Shown here: one piece after another, positions 23,101 through 33,600 of the stretch
Layout of the letters: every line of letters starts with the position of its first letter
How positions within the stretch are numbered: the first letter of the stretch is position 1
Made by a program: the position numbers and the translations under genes
The notes under the pieces: model-generated
What the model was told of the DNA's origin: nothing
The model's input: only the letters and a program-made list of their open reading frames with translations
The model's database searches: none
NCBI GenBank assembly: GCA_026413225.1
Contig: CM048554.1
Span: 11,176,001 to 11,240,000 of the forward strand
Reading direction: 5' to 3'
From: Otis tarda
Lineage: Eukaryota; Chordata; Aves; Otidiformes; Otididae
Length of the DNA stretch: 64,000 nucleotides

Positions 23101-26100
23101 TTGCAGGAAGTAGGGTCTGACCACAGGAGCATGGCTCAGGTTGCAGTTTATCTGGTGGATGCCTATTTTAGTCAACCTTTCATCCTCCTTTGTCATCAAA
23201 TGAGTCTCCATACTGCAGAAAAATGACACCTCCTGCAAATAAATTTAGGAAATGATGTTCTATGAAGTTTATAATCATAGAATTGTAGAATGGTTAGGGT
23301 TGGAAGGGACCTTCCAAGGTCATCTAGTCCAACCCTCCTGCAAGGAGCAGGGGCATCTTCAACCAGATCAGGTTGTTCAAACTGATTATTTCTAGCAGAC
23401 ACACAGACCAATGGTAGAGGTAGACCAGAGGAAAAAAATGTTGTGGTGATTTCAGATGCTTTAAAAAACTAATGCTGAGATCTCTTTTGTGTTCAATTAT
23501 AAGCTAGGCCAAAAATAGCTGTCTGTTTACTCCCCCGTTATTGAACTTCATGTTCAAATGAAAAAGTAATTTTAGCAGAGAACTTTGGGTTTGGTGAGCT
23601 TGTATGCAAAAAAATAAGATAGGGATTTGGGGGATTTCTTCTTGGTGGGAACCTGGGAACCTTAGAGGAGAAAATAGAGAAGTCGGTCAAGAAGCATGGA
23701 AGCGACCCGTTGAGAAGAGTTTTATCTTCCGTGTGTGCATTTGGCAAGTCTGAGTGGAATTAAGCTTAATAAGATTAGAAATGCAGGAAGGATGTGATTT
23801 TGTCTGAGATGCACACACATTTTTCTCATCTGCAGTAGCAGTTAAATAATTTTTTTTTTGTTGCTGTGTCTTGTGAGTCCTCCCATTCAAGAAGGAAGCT
23901 TGGTGAAAGCTGGAATAACTCAATATTTAGAAGTTTACCAAATGTCCATTGACCTGGTTGGTGTCTCTTCAGGAATGAATCAAAAGGCTCTACAGATTAG
24001 AATAAGAAAATGGTGTTGCAGAAGATTACACACTGGAAAAAAATTGAACTATAGGTTTTAAACAATATAAATATATATATGTAATAATATCCTCTTAATG
24101 ATTCACAGATAGCTCTTTTCTATTAGCAAACAGTTTCATTTTGTTTTTAACTGTGTATTACAGCTTGGTAAGAAGGACATAGTATGGAACTTGAGTAAAA
24201 GAAATTTGTGTGATCTTTCATGGATTAGATGAAGACTTAAAGATTAGCTAAAATCTTTCTACTCTGATGTAGAAATACTAAATGTATTGTTAAGGTCACT
24301 TGTGATTTCTGACTTACAAATTTGCGAGGATTGTAGAAGCGTTTAGCTTTGGGTTTTTTTTCCGAAGGATGGATCGCCATTTTCAAGTGCAGACAAGGAG
24401 GCTGTTACATCTAATTTTATCTTAATTCAAATTCTCAGGAGAGCTCTTGGACTCTAATAAACAGTGTTTGTGAGGCACAACCTACCAACTAGTTGAAAAC
24501 TTCTACTGTCTCCAGAAACGTGGGAAAGTCTACTGTACTGAAATCCAGGGAATATCTATGTGAACAGCTCATTTATTACGGGACTGGATATCTCAGCAGC
24601 CCTTGGGAGAGCATCTGGTTAGTACATACTTACAAAGGAGGACCTAGAAACCACAGGATTACAGAGATGTTCTCATGTTCCTTCTGTCTGAGGCTACTAT
24701 TTGCAGAAGAATATGCTGAGCTAACTTTGACAAATAGCATAGTGTTGCTAGGACCCGTGTGTGCCATTACGCCCGAAGATGATGGGTGCTGCTTCTGTTC
24801 CCCCTCTGCTCTTCCTGAGTTGCCTTTCCTTTTAGATAAGGAGAAGGAAACTATATGCCCCAAAGCTGCATGCAGCAGACACCTCCTGTTTGCCCCAGAT
24901 CCAGTAAAGGTTTTCTTCTAAGGATAGTAAGTGAAAGAAATGCATAGTATTCTCATGTTAACAGGAACTGGTGTGATCAGAGTGTTTTGGCCGAGCAGGG
25001 TCCCTTGGCACGTTCCTCCTGTCTACCGCTGATCCTCCCTCTCCATGCGTAAGCTCCAAGGGTCTGAGAAACAGTTCTCAAGTTTATATTTCTAAGCATC
25101 CAGATTACAAGGGTTGTGATACAGGAACAGCCACTCATCCCCGCCTCCCGAAAACCTAAAGAGGCAAGTTCGTCAGTACAGTACATGGCAATGAATGGTT
25201 TGTTTCTCTGAGCTTGTGATTTCTTTGTGCTACAGGCTGGCAGCAGCCTGCAATTTTGAGGGTCATCTGGAGAAAACGCGTACACATGCTGGCATGGCCA
25301 GCTCTTGGAGCTCTTCCATAATGGTTGACAAGTGATGTTTTATTTCTGGAAATGAAGTATGTTCTTTTTTCCCAGTGGATTTTACCAATTGTTGTTTCTC
25401 AGTAGTATTGCATGCTTGTCAGGCTTTATTTCTCAGAAGACATAATGAATTTAAGTCTGTTTTCCTGTTCTGTGTACCAAGGCACACATCTAATGGATCT
25501 AATTAAGCCAATACAAAACTCTCCAGATTATCAAATATTGTTCCATTAAGGAAATAGTATTTGAAGTCATATTTTTATTGGCTGAATTATATTTGAAGAC
25601 ATAATGGGTATGTGTTGAAGGTGAATACAAGGAGAAGTCAGTATGCCTAAACGCTTTCTTGTCATTTAAAAGCACCTGCCCAGCCTCTGGAAAGAAAGGT
25701 GTAGCCAATTCCTGAGGGAAGGATTTGAACACTTCTGGTATGGCATGCTGTCCATAAGCTGTGCTTCTTGTCTGTGTTGGGGGGGGGAAGTGTATTTTAA
25801 CAAATACATAAATACATAATATGAGGAAATTTTAATATCTAACTGTGTTCTCTTACAGACTCTAGTTTTGAAAATAGGATTTTTTTACTTAGTTACTTGA
25901 GTACGTAGTCATAGTAATGTAAATTAAATTACTGACTGGTATAGAATAGCTGTGATTCTATGCATTCTTAGAAAACTTTTCTATTTTTTGTTAGTTTAAG
26001 CTTTATATATTGAAATAATAAATCATTTGTTATTACCAATAAAAACTGGAATTAGGTCCTATGTAACTTTATTCCTCAGTGTCATACTTCTAACTCAGCA

Positions 26101-29100
26101 TTTCTTGACATGCTGTAGAGCTGCATAGAGATGGGATGGTCTGTAAATAAAAAGAGGGCTGTGATACTGTATTGCAAAAGTGTGGTTATTGATGACTGCT
26201 GAAGAGGTGAGGTAGGAAACAACTAAGGCAGGATCTCCATGTAAACACACTTAGCTCAGAATATAAAGTCTCTATAATAGAATGATGTGTGTCACTGACA
26301 GTACAGTGAGTCAGATCCTGCACTTTAAGGTCTCTCTGGTCTGAGTTACTGGCAACATGCTGACAGTGATTCAGCTGTAGAGGCTGATGGATAAAATAGA
26401 TTTCAACACCTTTAGTCCTGAGAAGTTTCCAGTAATGATGATAAAGTGTGCACATGTTGTTTATGAAGCCATCTTCATCACTGCTCTGGGAGCTGGACAA
26501 CAGCTGGTCATTGTCCTGGTGGTGGCAAATGCTCATCTGAAGCTCCTAGGGATGAGGGAGAGACCTATAATCAGATATATTGTATCTGTCTTTAGTTATA
26601 AACACAGAAGAACCACTCATGTTTTAACTTTAAATTAATCCTTTGAAATATCAATAAGGTGTATTCACTGTAATTTGTTATTCTGTGTAGTAAATGAGCA
26701 TTGTTAAAGGTAATGTGCTGTGCAGAATATGTCTGGAAATACAATTTTTGCCAAGTTAAATTAAAACATTTCCACAAGCGTAAAAAAAGTCTGAAATTTA
26801 ACTGTGGTCATTCATATGAGCAGTGGAGTAGAACTATACTTGTTTAAAGAATGAATTGTGTCAGTGTTTGTACAGTAAAGAAGATGGAAGATCAGCAAAG
26901 GCCTTAATTGTTCTCTCATTCTTTGTAACTTATATCAGGTTTCCTGTCCACAGTGAAATGTTTCCAAGTGAAGATGAAAAAGAATATTAAAATGAGTTGC
27001 TGTTCTTATGTGACTTGAAAACCTTTATAGCTGGTGGGTTTTGTCGAGGAATTTGAAAGTATGTCTTCGTTAGTAGCTTCTTGCAACTATGCTGAGGTAT
27101 AACTCATTGATTGCTTGTACCCGCTTACAAGTAAAATCTATATATTTTTAAAAAGGCATTTTTTAAGTAGTAGTCCTGTTTCGAAGCTGAAAGAGATTCT
27201 AGTCTGAATGTTATTTAAAGCATGCATTATCTGTTAACAACCACACTGTATTTCGGTGGAATATTTATCTTCTGGTTCCTTAGCTATGCACCTGTACAGT
27301 ATTAAGCGATCCATATTGTGTATACATGTGCACACGTGTCTGTGTGAGAGAGACAGAGAGAAATGTTTGTTAATTATGATACATGGTTTCCTTCCTTTGT
27401 TTTATGGGACAGTATTTTGGTAGCAAACTGTATCAGTGTGCTTACAGTACGTGAACACACAGAGGTTATAAATGTAGCTCATGCTGGATCTTAACTGATC
27501 ATCAATCTGTTGATGATCTTTGCTGAACAGGCAAGTTTAGCTGTCCTATATAAGCCCTAGTAATACTATTTTGTCTTCCTTATGCTTAAAACTGTCAGGT
27601 TGGTCATAAGCTTCCTCTTTTGGATACACTTCGAAGTCAGATTTATATCATATGTCAAGCACAATGAGGAACTTTGTGTGTATGTTTTTTATCAGCTTAG
27701 CAAAGCACTGCGTGAGATCTTGCATCTTGCAAAAAGAGTTGTTGTGAAGGGCGTGAGGTTAAAAGAAACCCCTAAGAGTTACAGATGTGAAATATTTGAA
27801 GGTTATAAAGTCAAACTGAGAAAAGGATTACCTGGTTATTTGATCCAGTGAATCTGCATTAGGTTCATATTTAATGCAGATTAGATGTTTCTCCATGACA
27901 CCTTTCACTTCATTCAGTGCAGAGAACACAGTTTATGTTCTTGGTTCCTGCGTAGGAATAAAGCAGAAGGCAATTTTCTGCACAGCTGAACTGAGAAGAA
28001 AGTCTGCATCTCAACTTGATCTTGGTCTTGACAGGGCTTACGTAAGGTGCTGGGGTCTGGAGCTGTTTTTTCACCTCTATTCCTCCCCGCCTCTCACAGA
28101 AACCAACACAAAGGATGTACATAAGCAGTAGTTGCTGTCACACAAGGCGCAAACAGATACCCACACAGATCTAATGATATGAAAAATATTAAAACAGAAA
28201 ATATTTCACACTGCTGTTCGTAGACAGTCCTGTTCATGTGGGACTTGGATGTAGGAAAGGCCTGTACGTCTAGATGGCTGTTCTTTTAAATATGAAAAAA
28301 AGTGCTTTTTTCACTTACAGCATAATTAGGTATTACAGGGTAATTACCTCAAGTTAAATATCTTCATGATAAAAGCAAACAATATATACAGATATGGTGA
28401 GTGCCTTATAGAAAAGACAGAGCAGTGCACTAGGCATCTCAAGTTTTATAATGAATTGGCAGATGCTCCTGTTAAGCTGGAACCCTGATATAACCGCGGA
28501 GTGGTTACTTCATCTGGATTGCCATTTTTTTTTCTCGTTCATGTAACAGATGGCAGCTAATCCATTGCGAGAGCGAGGGAAGGCAGTGCTTCCTCTTATT
28601 AAAAAATATTACAAAAGCTTCAGGAGAAAGAGCTTATATGCTGGATGATAAAAGGCAGTGTAATGGTTGTAGATCACAAGTTGTTTGTTGGCATTTTTGA
28701 GGGGGATTGTTTCTGGTTTGCTTTTCTCTTGGGTGGAAAAAAAAAAAACAGTGTAAGGAGGATGCGGTGGTGTGTCTGCTGAAGGTTGAGTGTGACATGG
28801 TGTTGGCTTTGCTCCCTTCAAAGCAGCAAATGTGCTGCTGTTCTCTGGTGCGTATGTGATGTGTGAGCTCTTTGTTTTGGGCTAGTTCTTGTGGGTGTTT
28901 TTCTTTTTTATACCTACCATTTTATTTGAGGCTGCTCCTGACTTGACTAAGATCGCGTACTTTGACATCTGTTTGGTCTAGAGGAAGGCAGCAAAGCCTG
29001 CCGGTAGCTCACCCCGCTTGACAACTTTAGTTCATTGCTGATGAAATGGGGAGAAGCAGCAGGTCTCGTGTCCTTGGCAAGCTCACGGAGTGCCAGCCCA

Positions 29101-30644
29101 TTGGTTTTTAGATAAGCGATGCCCAGTTTTGCAGACAAGCAATGTGAAGCGCACAGTGTGCATCCGTCCAAAAGCCACACGGTATCACCCCTTGGCTAAT
29201 GAGAGCAAGATTGTTATTTCCCTAAACATGTGGAGAACAGCGGTAGGAATACCGTGTCAAGGAAAATTAAATGGAAGCAAATCCCAAGGATTGCAGCATT
29301 GGCTACACTTTGCCTTGCTGTGCTCCATGTTGGCATGTGCTTGGAAGTGTCATGGTAATTTAGGACAAGCTGCATCCATTTTGGGTAAGAATGAAGCAAA
29401 AGCATCTGCTTGAAACTACAATGGGGAAATTTAGCCACAGTTTCCTCTCTCTGTCTCCGGTGAAGCGACACAGCTGTATTTAGCAACTGTTGCCAGTTAG
29501 GCAAAGCAAATTTGAGGCTGTAGCATTATCAGCTTTAGGAAAATAGGTGGAGAAACTGGATATCTGTTTAAAAAGGGGATTGGGAAGAATAATTTCTGCT
29601 GCTGTACAGGGAGGAGGAGTAAATGATCCCTTATACCCCCTTGCAAAACACAAATACAGCATTTAGCCTGACAGTTCCCTGAGGCAGTTGCATTTTTAAG
29701 GATTGCTCCATGCACGTGGACTCTCCCTTGGAAAACTCATGTTCTTCCTGGTCCAGCCAGCACACTGCTGTGTCCAGTGCTGCCCACCGTGCTTTACTGG
29801 TGCAGCATTTACCAGTTTTGCTTCCTTGTCTGTGGTGTGGAGGTGGTGGATGAAGGTGTGGATGTTGCAATGAGCTGGGATGTCTCCTCACTCGTTACAG
29901 CCTTGGAATGCCATGTTTGGCCCAGCTTTCCTGTTTAACAGACCATCAGAACAGCAGTATCGTGCCAGAGTCCTGACCCGGTGCTCCCAGCAAAGACCAA
30001 TTGCGTATGCCTAGTGCGTACCGGGGGAAAGGGCCAGGGAGACAGGGAGAAGCTTCCTTGTTATCATGTACCAGTACTGCATTCCGAAGGTGCTCCCTGT
30101 TTCTTCGTCGCTGTTAACAATCTATTACCCTCCAGCTGTCTGGGGGCAGGAATCTGGGATCAGTGGTAGGCGCTCGCAAATACAGTTTTGGTGAAAGTTG
30201 TCAGATTATTTCCGTAACTGAGCTTTGTTTGTGCTATTTTTTTAAAATCGGATATTTGTAAAATCTTGAAGATGTAACCTTTTGGTAAACTGTTCAGCTT
30301 AAACTGTTAAAGAGTATTTTTGAGCAAGCTTTCCCCTTTTTCTCCTGTTATTTTCCCTACAGTCAATTGCTTCAGCAGACATGGATTTGAATCAGCTGGA
30401 GGCTTTTCTCACTGCCCAAACCAAAAAACAAGGTGGCATCACGTCAGATCAAGCTGCAGTCATTGCAAAATTTTGGAAGAACCACCGAATAAAGATCCAC
30501 GAGAGCCTGATCAATCAAAGCCGTTGGGATAATGTCTTGAAAAACATGAACTGGCGAGTGGATCTGAAGTCACAGTCAAGACGCATCGATCAGATAAACA
30601 CTCCTGTTGCAATAGTTGAAATGGAACTGGGGAAAAATGGGCAG
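7582..30644 (+). CDS. COMMD1: COMMD1, COMM domain protein 1 (partial: exons 1-2, continues beyond the window)
   Basis: Exons 7582-7776 (65 codons) and 30363-30644 (94 codons) join in phase 0 to give the first 159 residues of a protein of about 190. COMMD1 is a subunit of the COMMD/CCDC22/CCDC93 (CCC, Commander) complex, which recycles endosomal cargo such as the copper ATPases and LDL receptor. It also promotes turnover of NF-kB RelA. The N-terminal helical domain includes ITEELLRGQLYP and FRTLRAKMGGLLQ. Exon 2 opens SIASADMDLNQLEAFLTAQT, almost identical to human, and includes the KSQSRRIDQINTPVAIVEME start of the COMM domain. The final exon (beginning near the human ESEFLCLEFDE) is not present. 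The ATG at 7582 (AAGATGG, purine at -3 and G at +4) gives the usual MAA start. Confidence 0.97.
7777..8942 (+). other. COMMD1 intron 1, 5' portion
   Basis: CpG-island sequence continues to about 8140 and then falls to AT-rich sequence. No exon pairing with the 8943 acceptor could be identified with confidence. A potential donor-like GGTGGGTAG lies near 8433 and a GTAACAAGTAAG near 8865. Confidence 0.7.
8943..9210 (+). CDS. candidate terminal exon of an unidentified small membrane protein
   Basis: I do not recognise this family. An open frame follows a pyrimidine tract and AG (TTTTTTTTCCTCTGAG at 8927-8942) and runs to TGA at 9208-9210, giving 88 complete codons after one base of a split codon. 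Alternatively, the ATG at 8914 would give 98 residues (numbering used here). It starts KVEKYVIDKF, has one hydrophobic stretch (about residues 32-58, including SYLLTTTVLSGLL) and then a basic YLKARRKKD patch and a polar tail ending RRQLGLHSQE. Codon choice looks coding-like. It sits in COMMD1 intron 1 on the same strand. Its entry phase (codon split after two bases) does not fit the phase-0 donor of COMMD1 exon 1, so it is not a simple COMMD1 exon. It could be the last exon of a nested gene, a retrocopy fragment (an A-rich tract lies at 9471-9496) or a chance frame. Confidence 0.4.
9211..11052 (+). other. COMMD1 intron 1, nothing recognised except an A-rich tract
   Basis: An AAGAAAAAAAAAAAAG-type tract lies at 9471-9496, about 260 nt after the stop of the candidate exon. 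A 12-T tract lies near 10250. No other gene or repeat was recognised. Confidence 0.7.
11053..11691 (-). mobile_element. solo LTR of an avian endogenous retrovirus
   Basis: This is a 639-bp element with TG...CA ends. Read on the minus strand it opens TGTTCTGGTTTCAGC and continues with AGGGATAGAGTTAATTTTCC, the start of an LTR type common in bird genomes. Near its 3' end it has AAACTGTCTTTATCTCAGCC, the conserved block around the LTR poly(A) region. The TATA region is decayed (GTATGTAA, complement of about 11441-11449). The flanks AGTGT (11048-11052) and GGTGT (11692-11696) match at four of five bases, consistent with an aged 5-bp target duplication. No internal gag/pol/env sequence adjoins it, so it is a recombined solo LTR without coding capacity. 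I do not assign a precise family name. Confidence 0.85.
16466..16544. repeat. TA/TG dinucleotide repeats ending in a perfect inverted repeat
   Basis: A (TA)n run at 16466-16480 leads into (TG)n sequence. The 26 bases at 16519-16544 (GCATGTGTGTG followed by CACACACACATGC) form an inverted repeat of alternating purine and pyrimidine. Confidence 0.9.
17618..17635. repeat. A18 tract
   Basis: Eighteen consecutive A in COMMD1 intron 1. No retroposed body was recognised upstream. Confidence 0.95.
19575..19590. repeat. (ATGC)4 tetranucleotide repeat
   Basis: TATGCATGCATGCATGC is a short self-complementary microsatellite. Confidence 0.9.
20302..20331. repeat. perfect 11-bp inverted repeat with 8-nt loop
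   Basis: GCACTCAAATG at 20302-20312 is followed by TCTTGGTG and then CATTTGAGTGC at 20321-20331, its exact reverse complement. It could form a small hairpin. The function is unknown, and it is shorter than a normal microRNA precursor stem. Confidence 0.85.
23273..23381 (-). mobile_element. short CR1 LINE 3' fragment
   Basis: The + strand reads aatcatagaattgtagaatg, then the reverse complement of the CR1 terminus (ggttggaagggacc, gtccaaccctcctgcaagga), and stops after ggttgttcaaa. Only about 109 bp of the extreme 3' end is left. It is noncoding. Confidence 0.93.
23382..30362 (+). other. COMMD1 intron 1, 3' portion
   Basis: No repeat family or gene was recognised. Open frames up to about 142 codons (24493-24921) resemble nothing known. 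The sequence becomes a pyrimidine tract before the exon 2 acceptor. Confidence 0.65.
30363..30644 (+). CDS. COMMD1: COMMD1 exon 2
   Basis: This exon has 282 nt (94 codons). The acceptor TTTTCCCTACAG is at 30351-30362 and the donor GTAAGC at 30645. It encodes the second half of the N-terminal domain (KFWKNHRIKIHESLINQSRW) and the first strand region of the COMM domain, ending LGKNGQ. Both ends are in phase 0, as in mammals. Confidence 0.98.
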
Positions 30645-33600
30645 GTAAGCTTTCTTTTGCAAAGTTTATAAACCTGATTTAGTTTAGCTACGTATATGCC
30701 GAGACATTTTGTCTATTGCTGAATTCAGTGCATCCAAATCAAGACAGTGTAGTTTTCACCACCAGGCCTTTAACGTACTTGAACATCTTTGTATCCACAG
30801 ATACATTCTGGGTGTTGAATGCAATTTTTGCTTTTTTTTATATGTTCATATATGTATTGACAGCTCTCTTTACATTAAGCTTGGAAAAATTGAGGATATA
30901 GAAATCAAACATAAAGTCAGCCGTACTAGCAATTATGTTAAAATTATATTTGTATTCCATGCACTACGAAGTTGATGAGTTTTTTTTTTCTTTCTAATCA
31001 AATACTAAAATTAGGTAATATCTGCAAAGTAGAAGCTGAAAAAGAATAAAGTTCACAAATTATGATAATCAAGCATCACTTATATTTTAGGACAAATAAG
31101 ATGAAAGACTCCTCTTTATTTTACATAACCCCTATTTTCATGTTACAAGTACATCTTTATTACCAGTCACATTATGCAATCTGGTCTTATCTGCCTGTTG
31201 GTGCTGAACACTGCGTCCCTTTTTAATCTTTATCATTCACGTGGATGTACAACTAAAGACATAGCTTCCCATCTTCAATTTTTCTATCTTTTTCTGACAG
31301 AAAATGTGTTTCAATGTGGTATCTTTTTCCTTTGCAATGTTTTAGCAAATCTTAAAACCTTGTTTCTTAGCAGTACCTACTGCAAATCATACCGTGAACT
31401 AATTTGGGATTTTGATATTAATAGCTAACATTTAGCAAGTTTCTCTGGATTTCATAATATTTTAGTAGTTTATAGCAAAAGAGTACCTGGATTAGGTATA
31501 CAGAGAGCAAGAGAGAGAATGTGCATGCATGTGTCTCTCTACACACACATACATACATGCACCTGGAATACACCTCTGCAGACTGAATAATTTACTTGAA
31601 ACTGTGCAGCTATTCCAAGGCCAGAGTGAATGTACAAGTAATTTGGGATCCCACTGAGACAGTATATAATGTTGAAGTTACTCTGTTAGTGAACTTTTCC
31701 TCTCAGTCTTTGAAAGCTTGTGCTTCCTAAGTGCTGACCGTCGACCTTTCACTCGTGTAATTCTGCAGTGACCAATACAATAATGATGTGTATATGTGTT
31801 TAGGTTTTGTCCCAGCCTCAAAAAAGTGGAGTTTTCTGCTCAGACCCTTGAGATTAGAAATAATTCTATTCCATTAATAACAAATGGAAAAAGTTGTTTG
31901 TTTTGGTTTTTTTTTTTTTTAAAAAAAGGTTGCAGTGGGTACATTAGAATGAGTACATTAGTGAGCAAATGGGAAAAATACCCGTGTTCATTAAAAAAAT
32001 ATAAATCCTTAACTCAGAATCACTGTTGTATTGAATAAGGGAATTATGTAGTTAGTGACTCTTGTTTTGAAATTGTTTTTTCCCTGGTAATGGATTATTA
32101 CTGTAACATCAATCAGCAAGTACATTTATATTTCTTCCACCCTGTGCAACAAGAGAAAGGGGATGTGAGCATGGAGGAAGAATAGACATCTCTGAGACAT
32201 TGTAATTTCTCTTACCAAAGAGCCCCACAACAAAACCAGAATGAGTTATTTTAGCAATGCAACTTCGTATTTCAAAGGGAAGTGGTTGTGTGGATATATT
32301 TTTTTGAACTGCTGTCAGACATAGCTTTTGCTTCCTTTGCTAAGGACAGTAGTGAGCTGTTGGTAAGTCTGACACTTTGTGTGAATAAAGGTATTAGACT
32401 GGTACTGATGGAAATAATCATGGAGTAATTAGCATTGTCACCACTTGAGTGAAAATCTACGCTTATTTTAAAGAGCTGTGATTTCACGTAGTCTTTAATT
32501 TTGGATTAAATAGATTCTTTGCTGAAAAGCTCTTGGTTGAGGCAGTCCGCATCAAGCTGCACGCTCCTGTGATGCGCTGAGTTTTGGAAACCCCAGGACT
32601 GAAACGACAGCAAGCAGGTTGCCAGAACAGTTCATCCAGGCCTCAGCCTTTTTCCATATGTGTTTGGGGACTTCCTGGAAAGATGGATCTCATGGAAAGA
32701 TGGTCACAGAGGCTACTACTGAAGGTTGAACAAGTTGTTCTTGCATGCTGGATCCAGCCCACAATCTTAAAACTGTCATGTTTTATAGCCTTTATATGTG
32801 TTTTTGCTTTATCCTTAGCACATTTATATTCCTTCTAAATCTCAAGTTTTATAGCACATCAAATACACATACACTGGTACCTTTCTGAAACTTAACAGAG
32901 AACATATTTTCTAAAAAGTTGTCAGTCATAGATGTGATTTTGGCAAATAGTGAAGATCTCCTGGATTTGCAGAAGAAAGCTGGCTGATGATTCAGGAGTA
33001 AATTATTCAAAACAGACTGGTTTCATTTGGACACTTGATAACAGGGGAGTATACAAATGCATTGATGTGTAATGAATTGACATTAATATTTCATATGTTT
33101 CAACAGAAGCAAAGAAATGCTCTGTAGAAAATGTACCTTTCCAGAATTTAAAGTCGCTCTGATTCTTCTCTGTGTCTCTGGACGGGATTTAGATCTCTGC
33201 TCAGCAGAAGGCCAGGCAGTTTGGAGGAGTATCTGTTCCTTCTGCTTCAACAACTAACCTTGCTTTCTGCTTGCCTTCTCTGAATTTTAATTGGTCAACT
33301 CTTTTGTGATGGAAAGACCGTATATGTAAGCCCTAGTAGGGCTAGAAATGGAGAATCTGAAGTGACTGGTTCATAAATGTCAGTAGACCGAGTTTACGTG
33401 AATTGCATCAAATTTCAGAAATGTTTTCTTATGGAACAGAGAAGTTTCTGGGTTTGAGAATCCATTACAACTTGCATGCATTAATTCTTACTATCCTTGG
33501 CATTACTGATAATAGAAAAAAATGAACTCTTTCCTCTAAGTGCTCTTATAAGAACACTTCTAATGAGTAACATTTGGAAGTACTGATGCTCCAAACTTTG

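Larger units (their letters stand above)
11692..23272 (+). other. COMMD1 intron 1, central portion
   Basis: This stretch is AT-rich intronic sequence. It holds simple repeats and one hairpin (listed separately), and short open frames without recognisable similarity. A T/G-rich low-complexity block lies at about 22880-22945. No CR1, LTR or RNA gene was recognised here. Confidence 0.65.

Noticed and set aside
23292-23301. TTAGGG-like telomeric repeat (ggttagggtt)
   Set aside because: It occurs once per element as part of the CR1 terminus and is not tandem.
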